From: a virus | Length of the DNA stretch: 64,000 nt | Direction: 5' to 3' (one strand) | Virus record (IMG/VR): IMGVR_UViG_3300020183_000059 | Location: 1 to 64,000 of that record | Shown here: positions 1 through 8,398 of the stretch, piece after piece | Layout: each line of letters starts with the position of its first letter | Position numbering within the stretch: position 1 is the first letter of the stretch | Made by a program: the position numbers and the translations under genes | The notes under the pieces: generated by a model | Databases searched by the model: none | The model's input: only the letters and a program-made list of their open reading frames with translations | Told to the model about the DNA's origin: nothing

Positions 1-1641
1 GTCGCTTCTGCAACAGATACAGTTACAATCAATCTTGATAATACAGCAGTAACAGCAGCCTCATATGGTTCAGCTACGGCAGTAGCAACATTTACTGTTG
101 ATGCACAGGGTCGTTTAACAACTGCCGCATCAACAAATATTGCAATAGCATCTACAGCAGTTACAGACTTTAATGAGGCTGTAGCAGATGTTGTTGGAGC
201 AATGGTATCTTCAAACACAGAATCTGGAATTAGCGTAAGCTACGACGATACTGATAATACATTAGATTTTGATGTTGCCGACTTTACAATAACATTAGAG
301 GGAGACCTTAGCGGTAGTGCTACTGTTACAAACCTCGGCAACGCAACATTGACAGCAACAATCGCTGCAAACTCAGTTGCCCTTGGAACTGATACGACTG
401 GTGATTATGTATCTTCACTAGTTGCTGGAACTGGAGTAACACTCAGTAATAACTCAGGAGAAGGAGCAACTCCAACTATTGCTATAGGTCAGGCAGTTGG
501 TACTGGCTCTAGCGTAACCTTTGCGAGTGTTACGGCGCCCTTAACAGGAAACGTGACGGGCAACGTTACTGGAAACATCACGGGCAATGTTACTGGAAAC
601 GCAGATACCGCCACGACCCTCGCCACCTCGCGAACGATTGAACTTACTGGTGATGTCACTGGTTCTGCTTCATTTAATGGCTCCGCAAACGCATCAATTA
701 CGGCAACAATTGCGGCAAACAGCGTTGCTCTTGGTACAGACACTACTGGTAACTACATGTCAGACCTTACTGCTGGAACAGGTGTAACCATTACACATAC
801 TCCAGGAGAGGGGTCAAACGCAACAATTGCAATTGGTCAAGAAGTGGCAACAAATAGCAATGTTCAGTTTAATGACGTAGCTGCAGGCGGAAACGTAACA
901 ATTACTGGAAACCTAACGGTAAATGGAACTACAACAACCGTCAACTCAACAACAGTCACAGTTGATGATAAGAACTTGGAGCTCGGTTCTACAGGGTCTC
1001 CAACTGATGCAGGTGCTGACGGTGGCGGTATTACTCTTAAAGGAACTACTGATAAAACATTTAACTGGGTTGATGCAACAGACTCGTGGACTTCTTCAGA
1101 GCATCTAGATCTTGCTTCAGGAAAAGCATTTTCCATTAATGGAACATCAGTTCTTAGTGGCTCAACACTTGGTTCAGGGGTTACAGCTTCTAGCTTGACA
1201 TCTGTTGGAACAATTTCATCTGGTGTTTGGCAGGGTACAATTGTTGGACCAACCTATGGTGGCACTGGTGTAAATAATGGTTCTAAGACAATTACTCTTG
1301 GTGGAAATCTTGAAACCTCAGGTGCTCATAATACTACTCTTACCACAACCGCAACAACATCGTTAACCCTTCCAACAAGTGGAACTTTAGCTACTTTAGC
1401 TGGGTCTGAAAACCTTAGTAATAAAACAATTAATACTTCTAGCATAGGCGCAACAACTCCAGGAACAGGTGCTTTTACCTCATTAGCTGCAAATGGTGCC
1501 GTTACGTTCACCGCCGCAACTGCGTCCAGTTCATATACAACTGGAACATTAGTCGTCACAGGTGGTGTTGGAATCTCTGGTGCCCTATATGGAAACAGTA
1601 GTGTTTTAGCTGGTTTTACAATTGATGGCGGAACCTTCTAG
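1..1641 (+). CDS. Tail fibre protein, 5' end outside window
   Basis: The frame is open from base 1, so the true start lies upstream; the ATG at 202 is internal. The product is rich in Thr, Gly, Ala, Asn and Val. The first part carries the phage-fibre motif YGSATAVATFTVDAQGRLT. It is followed by repeated TGNVTGN turns (about 547-600) and a block ending in a VNGTTTTVNSTTVTVDDKNLELG motif. The C-terminal part has SLTLPTSGTLAT and a final VVTGGVGISGALY. These are usual in trimeric long tail fibres with beta-prism or beta-helix shafts. The block at about 361-960 is nearly the same at protein level as part of the fibre gene at 2439. Role inferred: shaft of a receptor-binding fibre. No in-frame CGG codon. 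Confidence 0.85.
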   Translation, partial: VASATDTVTINLDNTAVTAASYGSATAVATFTVDAQGRLTTAASTNIAIASTAVTDFNEAVADVVGAMVSSNTESGISVSYDDTDNTLDFDVADFTITLEGDLSGSATVTNLGNATLTATIAANSVALGTDTTGDYVSSLVAGTGVTLSNNSGEGATPTIAIGQAVGTGSSVTFASVTAPLTGNVTGNVTGNITGNVTGNADTATTLATSRTIELTGDVTGSASFNGSANASITATIAANSVALGTDTTGNYMSDLTAGTGVTITHTPGEGSNATIAIGQEVATNSNVQFNDVAAGGNVTITGNLTVNGTTTTVNSTTVTVDDKNLELGSTGSPTDAGADGGGITLKGTTDKTFNWVDATDSWTSSEHLDLASGKAFSINGTSVLSGSTLGSGVTASSLTSVGTISSGVWQGTIVGPTYGGTGVNNGSKTITLGGNLETSGAHNTTLTTTATTSLTLPTSGTLATLAGSENLSNKTINTSSIGATTPGTGAFTSLAANGAVTFTAATASSSYTTGTLVVTGGVGISGALYGNSSVLAGFTIDGGTF

Positions 1642-1643
1642 GT

Positions 1644-1661
1644 GTATAATATATATTATAC
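1644..1661. promoter_or_regulatory. Perfect 18-bp AT palindrome, function unclear
   Basis: GTATAATATATATTATAC is its own reverse complement. It lies three bases after the fibre stop and 35 bases before the next start, and is followed by a T-rich run. It contains TATAAT on both strands, so it could be a weak promoter core. With the T run it could be a weak AT-only terminator, or a binding site for a dimeric regulator. Sequence alone does not decide. Confidence 0.35.
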
Positions 1662-1696
1662 ATTTAAATTTTTTTAAAAAGATTATAGGTTAAATT

Positions 1697-2182
1697 ATGG
1701 CTTTTAATATTGGTAATGCGTCTGGAACAAGAAAAAATAATGTCCCTAATATTGTTGGGGATAAACCACCTGTTGCTGATCCCAAATTAACAGCAGCAGA
1801 TTTTACTAAAGGAACTGTAACAAATACTGCATTAAATGACCCAACTGCTGGTCAGCCTTTATTGACAAGATTAGATGAAATAATTTCTTCTAGCCCTTCT
1901 GCTAATACTGTTTATCCTCGTAGAGAACCAGTTGCCTATACTAAGTATAGCCCATATTTCCCACCTTTCTTCCCACCCTTTTTCCCACCTTTCTTCCCAC
2001 CTTTCTTCCCACCTTTCTTCCCACCTTTCTTCCCACCATACTTCCCACCTTTCTTCCCACCTTTCTTTCCACCCTATTTCCCACCATACTTCCCACCATA
2101 CTTCCCACCATACTTCCCACCATACTTCCCACCTTTCTTCCCACCATACTTCCCACCATACTTCCCACCAAGCTTTAAATAA
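1697..2182 (+). CDS. Small tail-associated protein with (Y/F)FPP repeat tail
   Basis: This 161-residue protein has two parts. Residues 1-86 are polar, with no family I recognise; they include an [19 protein letters not shown] stretch and a short helix around [10 protein letters not shown]. Residues 87-158 are 18 uninterrupted tetrapeptides, each YFPP or FFPP, ending in SFK. The start ATG follows an AGGTTAAATT leader. It lies between two fibre genes in the same direction, so a fibre-linked role is likely. A polyproline-aromatic stalk could be a rigid extension or a surface-binding tail. Next to a block of oxygenases related to prolyl hydroxylases, it is also a possible hydroxylation substrate; that is inference only. 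Confidence 0.75.
   Translation: MAFNIGNASGTRKNNVPNIVGDKPPVADPKLTAADFTKGTVTNTALNDPTAGQPLLTRLDEIISSSPSANTVYPRREPVAYTKYSPYFPPFFPPFFPPFFPPFFPPFFPPFFPPYFPPFFPPFFPPYFPPYFPPYFPPYFPPYFPPFFPPYFPPYFPPSFK
1955..2170 (+). repeat. 18 x 12-bp tandem repeat encoding (Y/F)FPP
   Basis: The unit is TTCCCACCTTTC or TTCCCACCATAC, with a few synonymous changes (ccc, ttt). The array is in frame with the 1697 gene. Unit types are interspersed, with a run of Phe units first and a run of Tyr units later, as expected from repeated unequal exchange or slippage. Copy number is probably variable between relatives. Confidence 0.95.
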
Positions 2183-2193
2183 AGGGTTAACGT

Positions 2194-2439
2194 ATGTCTA
2201 ATACTATAAAAATAAAAAGATCAGGAGTTTCTTCTCAGATTCCAGCATCGCTTGAACACGGAGAATTAGCTCTTAATTACGCTGATGGTAAGATGTTCTA
2301 CAAGGATTCATCAGGAAACGTTGTAGAGTTTTCACCTGGTCAATCTTTGAATATTGATGGCGGAAATGCTCTTCCTGATATTTTTGAAGCAGAAGTAACA
2401 AATCATATTTCAATTACATATGATGGAGGAGAAGTTTAA
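2194..2439 (+). CDS. Small fibre-domain protein
   Basis: This 81-residue protein has the short beta-hairpin module found at the N-terminus of many phage fibre and tropism proteins: IKIKRSG, then a hydrophobic turn, then GELALNYADGKMFYKDSSG and NVVEF. The same module begins the next gene (RIQFKRATS and GEIGYETNTGKLKVGDG). Its stop TAA shares its last A with the next ATG, so the two are probably translationally coupled. An AAGGGTTAACGT leader precedes the start. Likely role: a short adaptor or cap in the fibre assembly; the exact job is unknown. Confidence 0.7.
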   Translation: MSNTIKIKRSGVSSQIPASLEHGELALNYADGKMFYKDSSGNVVEFSPGQSLNIDGGNALPDIFEAEVTNHISITYDGGEV

Positions 2440-4049
2440 TGTCTGGCGCAAGAATTCAGTTTAAAAGGGCTACTTCATCGTCTTGGTCAACTAATAATCC
2501 AGTTTTGTACGCAGGAGAAATCGGATATGAAACAAATACCGGTAAACTTAAAGTTGGAGATGGAACAACAGCCTGGAATTCTCTTTCATATCTAACTGCA
2601 GATATAAGTGGAGCTTATCTTAATGGTCTCGCTGACGTTACAATAACTTCAGCTGCAAATGGTGACTTCTTGCGCTGGAACGGCACCGCCTGGGTAAACG
2701 ACGCCGTCAATCTCTCCGTGGATACGGTCGGCTCGTATGTTGAGTCTCTTGTCGCTGGCACTGGTGTAACCCTGAGCAATAACTCTGGGGAAGCCGCAAC
2801 ACCCACAATTGCTATTGGTCAGGCCGTCGGTACTGACTCTACCGTGACTTTTGCAGGTGTCAACGCACCATTGACGGGTAACGTAACGGGCAATGTCACT
2901 GGAAATTTGACGGGCAATGCAGATACCGCAACCACGCTTGCCACCTCAAGAACGATTGAGTTGACAGGCGATGTCACTGGTTCCGCCTCGTTCAATGGCT
3001 CGGCTAATGCGTCAATCACCGCAACAATCGCTGCAAACTCAGTTGCCCTTGGAACAGATACGACAGGAAATTACATCTCTGATATAACCGCTGGAACTGG
3101 GGTTACCGTTACTCACACACCAGGCGAGGGCTCTAGTGCTTCAATTGCAATTGGCCAATCTGTAGCTACAGACGCATCTGTGCAGTTTGCCCAATTAAAT
3201 ACAACAGGCAACATCACTGTTGCCGGAATCCTCACTGTTAGCGGAGACTTAACAGTTAACGGGACAACAACAACTGTTAACTCAACAACGATTACCGTAG
3301 ATGACCCAATCATCACGGTTGGTGGTGATACTGCTCCAGCGTCGGATGACAACAAAGACCGTGGTGTCGAGTTTCGCTGGCACGACGGAACATCAGCGAA
3401 GGCCGGATTTTTTGGATACGACGACTCAACTGGTAAGTTTACATTTATACCAGATGCAACAAATACATCTGAAGTTTTCTCAGGAACACTTGGAACCATT
3501 GATGTCGGCGCAGTTCATATCAATGGGTCGCAGATTGCAGCATCTGCTTTAAGCAATGGAACAACTGGTTCTGGCTCTGTTGTTCTAGCAACTAGTCCAT
3601 CAATAACCAGTCCCACTATAACAACACCAACATTGACCTTATCAACTTCTTCATCATCAACAGACGCAATAATGTCTTGGGATTCTACAAATAAAAAGAT
3701 TCAAGTTGGCAATGGTACAACAGTAATAGACTTCCCCTCAAGCACATTGGTTACTAACACCCAAGCTGCGAGCTACACTGTTGTTTTAACCGACAAAGAT
3801 AAATTAGTTGAAGTATCAAATGCTGCTGCAAATACCTTAACTGTTCCACCAAACTCTTCTGTTGCATTCCCAATTGGATCTCAGATAATAATACTTCAAA
3901 CTGGTGCAGGGCAGACTACAATTACTGCTGGTGCTGGTGTAACAATAAATGCTACTCCGGGACTCAAGTTAAGAGCACAATGGTCATCTGCAACGTTGAT
4001 TAAACGAGCAACAAATACTTGGGTCGCAATAGGAGACCTACAAGCTTAA
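2439..4049 (+). CDS. Tail fibre protein with repeated shaft domain
   Basis: The product has 536 residues. Residues 1-55 form the fibre-attachment hairpin module (ARIQFKRATS, GEIGYETNTGKLKVGDGTTAW). Residues about 90-290 are the shaft block shared with the gene at 1-1641, including TGNVTGNLTGNADTATTLAT. Residues about 285-360 have VNGTTTTVNSTTITVDD and a GVEFRWHDG segment. The C-terminal 100 residues form a compact domain (YTVVLTDKDKLVEVSNA, VGSQIIILQTGAGQTTI, ending VAIGDLQA) seen at the tips of many phage fibres. The stop codon TAA shares the TTAA at 4046-4049 with the convergent gene. Part of this gene (about 2640-3100) is visibly richer in G and C than its surroundings. Confidence 0.85.
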   Translation: MSGARIQFKRATSSSWSTNNPVLYAGEIGYETNTGKLKVGDGTTAWNSLSYLTADISGAYLNGLADVTITSAANGDFLRWNGTAWVNDAVNLSVDTVGSYVESLVAGTGVTLSNNSGEAATPTIAIGQAVGTDSTVTFAGVNAPLTGNVTGNVTGNLTGNADTATTLATSRTIELTGDVTGSASFNGSANASITATIAANSVALGTDTTGNYISDITAGTGVTVTHTPGEGSSASIAIGQSVATDASVQFAQLNTTGNITVAGILTVSGDLTVNGTTTTVNSTTITVDDPIITVGGDTAPASDDNKDRGVEFRWHDGTSAKAGFFGYDDSTGKFTFIPDATNTSEVFSGTLGTIDVGAVHINGSQIAASALSNGTTGSGSVVLATSPSITSPTITTPTLTLSTSSSSTDAIMSWDSTNKKIQVGNGTTVIDFPSSTLVTNTQAASYTVVLTDKDKLVEVSNAAANTLTVPPNSSVAFPIGSQIIILQTGAGQTTITAGAGVTINATPGLKLRAQWSSATLIKRATNTWVAIGDLQA

Positions 4050-4591
4050 TCTTTCTTAATACACCAAAAAGAAGTAGAACACCAACGACGACCATTTTTT
4101 ATCACTTTTACTTCATGAGGAAAATCGTCATTAGCTGGAAATGAGACGAACAATCCAGGTTCTGGTTCTATTAAAATATTTTGATTTGGAAAATATAATT
4201 CTCCACCCTGAAAATCATCATTATAATAAAATACAGAACTTATATTTCTTTCTGGGTGACCTGCACCAGTTTTTGTTAAAACATTTTTATTTAAAGCTGG
4301 GTTGTGGTCATAGTGAACAGGTAGAAAATGTCCTGTACTCATTTCCGTTATGTCACTTATTCCTTCGTCGTATACTTGACAATTAAAATTATCTTGAATA
4401 AGATTTTTACAATTTGAATATATTATTTTAAATATATCTTGAAATGTTTCGTTACTAGAAATGCCTGAATACACTCCAAATGGAGAATATCCAGTAGGAT
4501 CTTTGGATGGACTATTATTTTTTAAATAATCTATTATCTTTTGACTATATGAAATATCGATAACATTTCTTTTAATACAAAGATTATTCAT
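4046..4591 (-). CDS. 2OG-Fe(II) oxygenase, prolyl-hydroxylase-like
   Basis: This 181-residue protein has the core of the 2-oxoglutarate/Fe(II) dioxygenase superfamily (P4Hc type). The iron-binding H93-x-D95 lies in PVHYDHN, the distal His is H159 in FPHEV, and the 2OG-binding Arg is R168 or R169 in NGRRW. The strand YYNDDFQGGELYFP, typical of this subfamily, spans about 122-135. The family hydroxylates protein side chains or small substrates with oxygen and 2-oxoglutarate. Its start overlaps the end of the next - strand gene by 8 bases, so the - strand trio is an operon. Substrate unknown. Confidence 0.85.
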   Translation of the reverse strand: MNNLCIKRNVIDISYSQKIIDYLKNNSPSKDPTGYSPFGVYSGISSNETFQDIFKIIYSNCKNLIQDNFNCQVYDEGISDITEMSTGHFLPVHYDHNPALNKNVLTKTGAGHPERNISSVFYYNDDFQGGELYFPNQNILIEPEPGLFVSFPANDDFPHEVKVIKNGRRWCSTSFWCIKKD

Positions 4592-5375
4592 TGTGTTCCT
4601 TTTGGTTTAGATAATCAGATTCTTCTTTAAAAATCCAATTTCTTGTTATAACTCTTTCTCCCAAAGTAAAACCTCCTTTTACCGCATGTGCCATTAGGGA
4701 CAAATCTACTATTAGTAAATCTCCTTCAGACCAATGCCACCAGACCTGTAAGTCTGTGTTGTTAGCAGTTTCATTTAAATACCAATTTGTAATTTCTAAA
4801 AAAAGTTTTGAATTCTTATCTGAAGGCAATTGATTATTAACCGAATATAATTTATCTTCTTTATTGGGTGATAGTTTTATTATGTTTTGATTTTTAAAAA
4901 AATGTTTTTGAATACATTTTCTAGCAGGAAAATTTTTGTTATGATCAATTATGTATGATTGATTCAATAGCTCTTTCCATTCATAGGGCATTCTATTAAA
5001 CAGTTCGTATGAATTAACAAATCCAGTATCACCAATTCCATAGTCGGAAGATAGATGTACCATGTTCCAAGAAGTTGCTACTTGAGAAAATGGTTTCTCG
5101 CAATGCTCTAAATGCCAGGGTATAAAAAGATCGTTTTTTGAATAAATTTTATTATTTTTTTTAAAAGTAAATGAATGATCTTCATAATCTATCGGTGCCA
5201 CATAATTACATTTAATTTTTTTAGCTAACTCATTAGAAATTTTTTGCTGCTCATCTGGAGAAACGTTTGCATTTTTAAAAAAGATTAAACCATTTTTTAA
5301 AAAAAGATTATAATAATTATCTATATTATTTATAATATCTTTAAAAGAAACATTTTCTATTGGAGAAATATTCAT
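4584..5375 (-). CDS. TauD/TfdA-like 2OG-Fe(II) dioxygenase
   Basis: This 263-residue protein differs from its neighbours and fits the TauD/TfdA branch of the superfamily. Residues 87-92 read WHLEHC, giving an H88-x-E90 iron pair in place of H-x-D. The distal motif is WHWSEGDLLIVDLSLMAH, with H230 as third ligand, and R241 or R245 in GERVITRNW should bind 2-oxoglutarate. TauD-type enzymes hydroxylate small molecules such as taurine, carnitine or amino-acid derivatives. It lies second in the - strand trio, two bases from the upstream gene's stop. Glu in place of Asp is known in this branch and should be active. Confidence 0.75.
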   Translation of the reverse strand: MNISPIENVSFKDIINNIDNYYNLFLKNGLIFFKNANVSPDEQQKISNELAKKIKCNYVAPIDYEDHSFTFKKNNKIYSKNDLFIPWHLEHCEKPFSQVATSWNMVHLSSDYGIGDTGFVNSYELFNRMPYEWKELLNQSYIIDHNKNFPARKCIQKHFFKNQNIIKLSPNKEDKLYSVNNQLPSDKNSKLFLEITNWYLNETANNTDLQVWWHWSEGDLLIVDLSLMAHAVKGGFTLGERVITRNWIFKEESDYLNQKEHNE

Positions 5376-5377
5376 TA

Positions 5378-6016
5378 TTAATAAACTTTTTTTATTGTGT
5401 AAAAAGATGGAGTAGTGTATCTATATCCGCTAATTATGGTTTTTACACCATGTAGATAATGTATATCACCAGGATGGGCAACCGCTAAACCTGGCTTGGG
5501 ATTGACGACGATATCGTGTTGAGGATAATACAATTCGCCACCTTCAAAATCATCATTATAGTAAAAAAGAGAATTAATATCATACGTTGGAAATGGATTG
5601 GGTTTTCCATCATTCGTTTGTTTATCTGCATGGGGTTGTTGTTCCATTCCAGGTTTCCACTTAATAATAACAGGTGGCCTAGTTGAAAGGTCAACTTTAA
5701 ATTCTTGGTCTAAGAATAGCTTCATTTTATTTATATAAAAATCAATTATGTTGTAAACTTCAGGATTTATTCTTTTTAAAATATCTCCACTGCATTGGCG
5801 ATTTGACCAATATGCAGCATCATATATGCAGGTGCCATTTTCGTCGTATTTATTTTCGCCAGAATCCATCCATTCATTGATATTTGGAAGAAAATTTTGA
5901 ATGATTTTTATATCATTAATACTAATAAAGTTAGTAATTATTTTGATATTTTCAGCGCTAGATCCAAAATGTCCAGGTTCAATTAAGGATTTTTCTTCGT
6001 CTGCCCTACTGTTCAT
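5378..6016 (-). CDS. 2OG-Fe(II) oxygenase, prolyl-hydroxylase-like
   Basis: This is the first gene of the - strand trio, 212 residues. H129-x-D131 lies in QQPHADKQ, H189 in HYLHGV, and R199 in SGYRY. The FYYNDDFEGGELYYP strand (151-165) closely matches the gene at 4046, so the two are paralogues. The N-terminal 80 residues form the variable cap. Its ATG faces the divergent + strand operon across about 87 bases, which holds a good + strand promoter; a - strand promoter must also lie there. Role as for the family; substrate unknown. Confidence 0.85.
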   Translation of the reverse strand: MNSRADEEKSLIEPGHFGSSAENIKIITNFISINDIKIIQNFLPNINEWMDSGENKYDENGTCIYDAAYWSNRQCSGDILKRINPEVYNIIDFYINKMKLFLDQEFKVDLSTRPPVIIKWKPGMEQQPHADKQTNDGKPNPFPTYDINSLFYYNDDFEGGELYYPQHDIVVNPKPGLAVAHPGDIHYLHGVKTIISGYRYTTPSFYTIKKVY

Positions 6017-6038
6017 AGTGATATTTTCCGTTTTTGCG

Positions 6039-6067
6039 TTGATATATGTTACGTACTATGATATAGT
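6039..6067 (+). promoter_or_regulatory. Sigma70-like promoter for accessory operon
   Basis: The -35 box TTGATA (6039-6044) is separated by 17 bases from an extended -10 box, TG-a-TATAGT (6059-6067). It lies in the divergent gap between the oxygenase genes at 6016 (-) and 6104 (+) and would drive the + strand accessory operon. Similar TGnTAnnAT elements recur upstream of other operons here. Confidence 0.6.
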
Positions 6068-6103
6068 ATATCACAAAAGCATATTAACGAATTGCAGAGG
6101 AAC

Positions 6104-6793
6104 ATGGAAATATATAATGTAGAAGACCCAAAATTTGGAATCATTTTGTACAGAAAAGCTGTATCTACTGATTTAAATATTCCAGAAAGATTGGAAACTT
6201 GTCTAAAAGACAGTTCTCACGAATACTTTAAGTGGAACGAGGCAACAGTTGGATACAAAGAAAGTATGCCAGATTATAGAGATTGTCTTGACCTTAAAGT
6301 GAGCTCAGCGCACTGGCAGGTGCTCCCAGAGGAATTGTCAGAAATTAAAAATATATATGAAGATACAGAATCTATTTTAAGAAGCTGTTTATCAGATTAT
6401 GAAAGCAGATATAACTTTAAAATGGAGTTTATGGAAGCAATAAACTTCGTGAAGTATAATCCAGGTCAGCATTTTGCTGTCCATACAGACCATGGATTTT
6501 CCTACAACTGTACCCTGTCTTCAATAGTATATTTTAATGACGATTATGAAGGTGGAGAGTTATGGTTTCCATATCTTGAAATAAATTTCAAACCACAAAA
6601 AGGTGATGTAATTTTCTTCCCTTCAACCTATATTTATGCGCATGGCGCTATGCCTGTTACAGATGGGATCAAGTATTCAGCTGTAACAATGTTTGATTAT
6701 AAGGATAATAATTTACAATATAATCAAATAGCAAATAAATTTAAAGAAGAAAAAGAAGAAAATGGAACAAAACTCAGAAGAATCAATAGTTGA
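6104..6793 (+). CDS. 2OG-Fe(II) oxygenase, prolyl-hydroxylase-like
   Basis: The start chosen is the ATG at 6104, behind an AGAGGAAC ribosome site; a TTG at 6092 is less likely. The product has 229 residues. H127-x-D129 is in AVHTDHG, H180 in YAHGAM, and IVYFNDDYEGGELWFP spans 141-156. At the usual 2OG-binding Arg position there is Lys (K190 in GIKYS), so 2-oxoglutarate binding may differ. It is the first gene of the + strand accessory operon. Its end overlaps the next gene by 32 bases, suggesting coupled translation. Confidence 0.85.
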   Translation: MEIYNVEDPKFGIILYRKAVSTDLNIPERLETCLKDSSHEYFKWNEATVGYKESMPDYRDCLDLKVSSAHWQVLPEELSEIKNIYEDTESILRSCLSDYESRYNFKMEFMEAINFVKYNPGQHFAVHTDHGFSYNCTLSSIVYFNDDYEGGELWFPYLEINFKPQKGDVIFFPSTYIYAHGAMPVTDGIKYSAVTMFDYKDNNLQYNQIANKFKEEKEENGTKLRRINS

Positions 6794-7418
6794 GCAAGCC
6801 GAAACTAATATATATACTATTGACCTTAATTCAATAGACGGTAAAAAAAATATTCTTCATGAATTAAAGGGAAAAGTAACAATGATAGTCAATGTTACTG
6901 GAGAATGTGCAAATTCAGCACAGTATCCCATTATTCAAAATCTCTATAATGAGTATAGGGATCAGGGGTTTGAAGTTCTAGCAATTCCAAGTATTGATTT
7001 TTGTCAAGACGCCTATGGAGAATTTGCTGATTCAAACACAAGTGCAGAAAACATGAGAGATCATATGAAAGTATTGTATGATACGGATTTACCATTTTCT
7101 GAAATGGTAAATATATTAAATGAAAATTGTAAATTAAGTTATTATGAAGTTAGCGGAAAACAACATGCACTATATGAACAATTTCAAAAGAATAGAGACC
7201 CAGTTCATGGAAACTTTGAAAAATTTATTGTTTCTAGAGACGGTCAAAGATATGTAAGATTTTGCAATTCTGATTTATTAGATTTGGCATTTAATAGTGG
7301 TAATAGGCAAACTAATTCTGAACAAGCATTAAATAATATAAAAAAAACCATAGAAAAATTATTAAGTGAAAGCTATAATGAAAGTAACATTAACGAAAAC
7401 TCATCAGAATCCGCCTAG
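6762..7418 (+). CDS. Glutathione-peroxidase-fold protein 1
   Basis: This 218-residue protein has a thioredoxin fold of the glutathione peroxidase type. The active-site loop NVTGECANSAQY matches the family's NVASxCGxTxQY, so C49 sits at the peroxidatic position. The strand after it, DQGFEVLAIPS, matches GFEVLGFPC. Later NFEKFIVSRDG matches the family's WNFEKFLVxxDG, but the conserved Trp is Gly here. The FPCNQF Gln is also absent (IPSIDF). Such enzymes reduce hydroperoxides. With two of the usual catalytic partners missing, it may instead be a thiol reductase or a structural relative. It could protect iron oxygenases from peroxide; that is inference. Confidence 0.65.
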   Translation: MEQNSEESIVEQAETNIYTIDLNSIDGKKNILHELKGKVTMIVNVTGECANSAQYPIIQNLYNEYRDQGFEVLAIPSIDFCQDAYGEFADSNTSAENMRDHMKVLYDTDLPFSEMVNILNENCKLSYYEVSGKQHALYEQFQKNRDPVHGNFEKFIVSRDGQRYVRFCNSDLLDLAFNSGNRQTNSEQALNNIKKTIEKLLSESYNESNINENSSESA

Positions 7419-8076
7419 CATTAAGCAATCCAGACTCAAAAGAGATTGGATGGACGAAACGTACAACAAACATGCGTATAGATGCTTGCCAATGTCAGCA
7501 GCAAATGTTAATGGATGGGAATTAATTCTTCAGCAAGATGTGGTGGTTCAGTGGGATGGTGGAAATTCTCCTCCAAAAGTCCTTGACGGAGAATTTTTAA
7601 ATGGCAGACCTGTTGTAATACCATCAATAATAGGTATTATGTCATTTGCTACCGGATGGGCAATCAATACAGAGGAAGGGTACGATACTTGGATCACTGG
7701 ATCTCCAAATTATTTCGTTGATGGAGCAGTTCCTTTGTCTGCAAGCATACCTAGTTCTTGGTGGCCAGATGAGTTTAATATGAATTGGAAAATTACAAAA
7801 ATTGGTGAGCCAGTAATTTTTAAAAGCGGCACGCCATTTATGTTCTTTAATATTTATCCAAACAACCTACTACAAGAAGTAGATTTTTCAATAGAAAATT
7901 TATGGGATAAAAAAGAATTAATGGAAAAAAGACAAGCATACGGTGATGCAAAAATGAAAAAACTACATGAACAACCATGGACTTGGATGAATGGAATCAG
8001 AACTGGTCTAGACGAAAAAGGTAATACAATAGGTCCAAAAACGGAAGGTCTACCAAAGTTTAAGGAACCAGAATAG
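7366..8076 (+). CDS. DUF6065-like protein
   Basis: This is a 236-residue protein if ATG 7366 is used; ATG 7378 is equally possible. ATG 7450 would cut conserved-looking sequence. Its landmarks are RDWMDETYNKHAYRCLPMS (26-44), NGWEL, VQWDGG, a TWITGSPNYFVDGAVPLS run, then WWPDEFNMNWK and SGTPFMFFNIYP. I recognise this pattern as the uncharacterised DUF6065 family, which in bacteria often lies near oxygenase or secondary-metabolism genes; that assignment is from memory. No catalytic motif is evident. The start overlaps the previous gene by 53 bases. Function unknown. Confidence 0.6.
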   Translation: MKAIMKVTLTKTHQNPPSIKQSRLKRDWMDETYNKHAYRCLPMSAANVNGWELILQQDVVVQWDGGNSPPKVLDGEFLNGRPVVIPSIIGIMSFATGWAINTEEGYDTWITGSPNYFVDGAVPLSASIPSSWWPDEFNMNWKITKIGEPVIFKSGTPFMFFNIYPNNLLQEVDFSIENLWDKKELMEKRQAYGDAKMKKLHEQPWTWMNGIRTGLDEKGNTIGPKTEGLPKFKEPE

Positions 8077-8078
8077 GA

Positions 8079-8106
8079 TTGATTGTATTCATTTTAGCAG
8101 TACTAT
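8079..8106 (+). promoter_or_regulatory. Possible promoter before small-gene pair
   Basis: TTGATT (8079-8084), a 16-base spacer and TACTAT (8101-8106) lie in the 64-base gap between 8076 and 8141. The match is moderate and there is no TG extension. Confidence 0.35.
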
Positions 8107-8140
8107 AGCTAAGATCAGAGTAGAAAAGAGATATTAATAA

Positions 8141-8398
8141 ATGAATTTTTCAAACTTAAAAAAAGAAACAAAATTAGAAGTTTATAACAAAGTTCTGATT
8201 TCTCGAGAGCAAGCAATTCTTGAAAAGATTCTAGAATCTGGGTTAGATCCTGATGATTTTGATCCTGATTCTTTTCTTGGGTCATTTGAAGAGATAGATG
8301 AATCTATTGATACATATTCAAACTTACTTATTTTAAAGTTACACACTGAGGTCTATGTTAATATAAAAAACAAAATCAATCAATTGGAAAATGAATAA
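8141..8398 (+). CDS. Small acidic helical protein, paralogue A
   Basis: This 85-residue protein is acidic and probably all helical, and I do not recognise it. It has two predicted helices separated by an acidic loop with DPDDFDPDSFLGSFEE. The following gene has the same plan (DPESFDIDNFIPEE, then a helix ending in ILKI), so the two are tandem paralogues. An AAAAGAGATATT leader precedes the ATG. Function unknown; small paired helical proteins of this kind can be assembly factors or regulators. Confidence 0.6.
   Translation: MNFSNLKKETKLEVYNKVLISREQAILEKILESGLDPDDFDPDSFLGSFEEIDESIDTYSNLLILKLHTEVYVNIKNKINQLENE

Noticed and set aside
1955-2170. CRISPR-like repeat array
   Set aside because: The units are 12 bases, contiguous and in frame, with no spacers.
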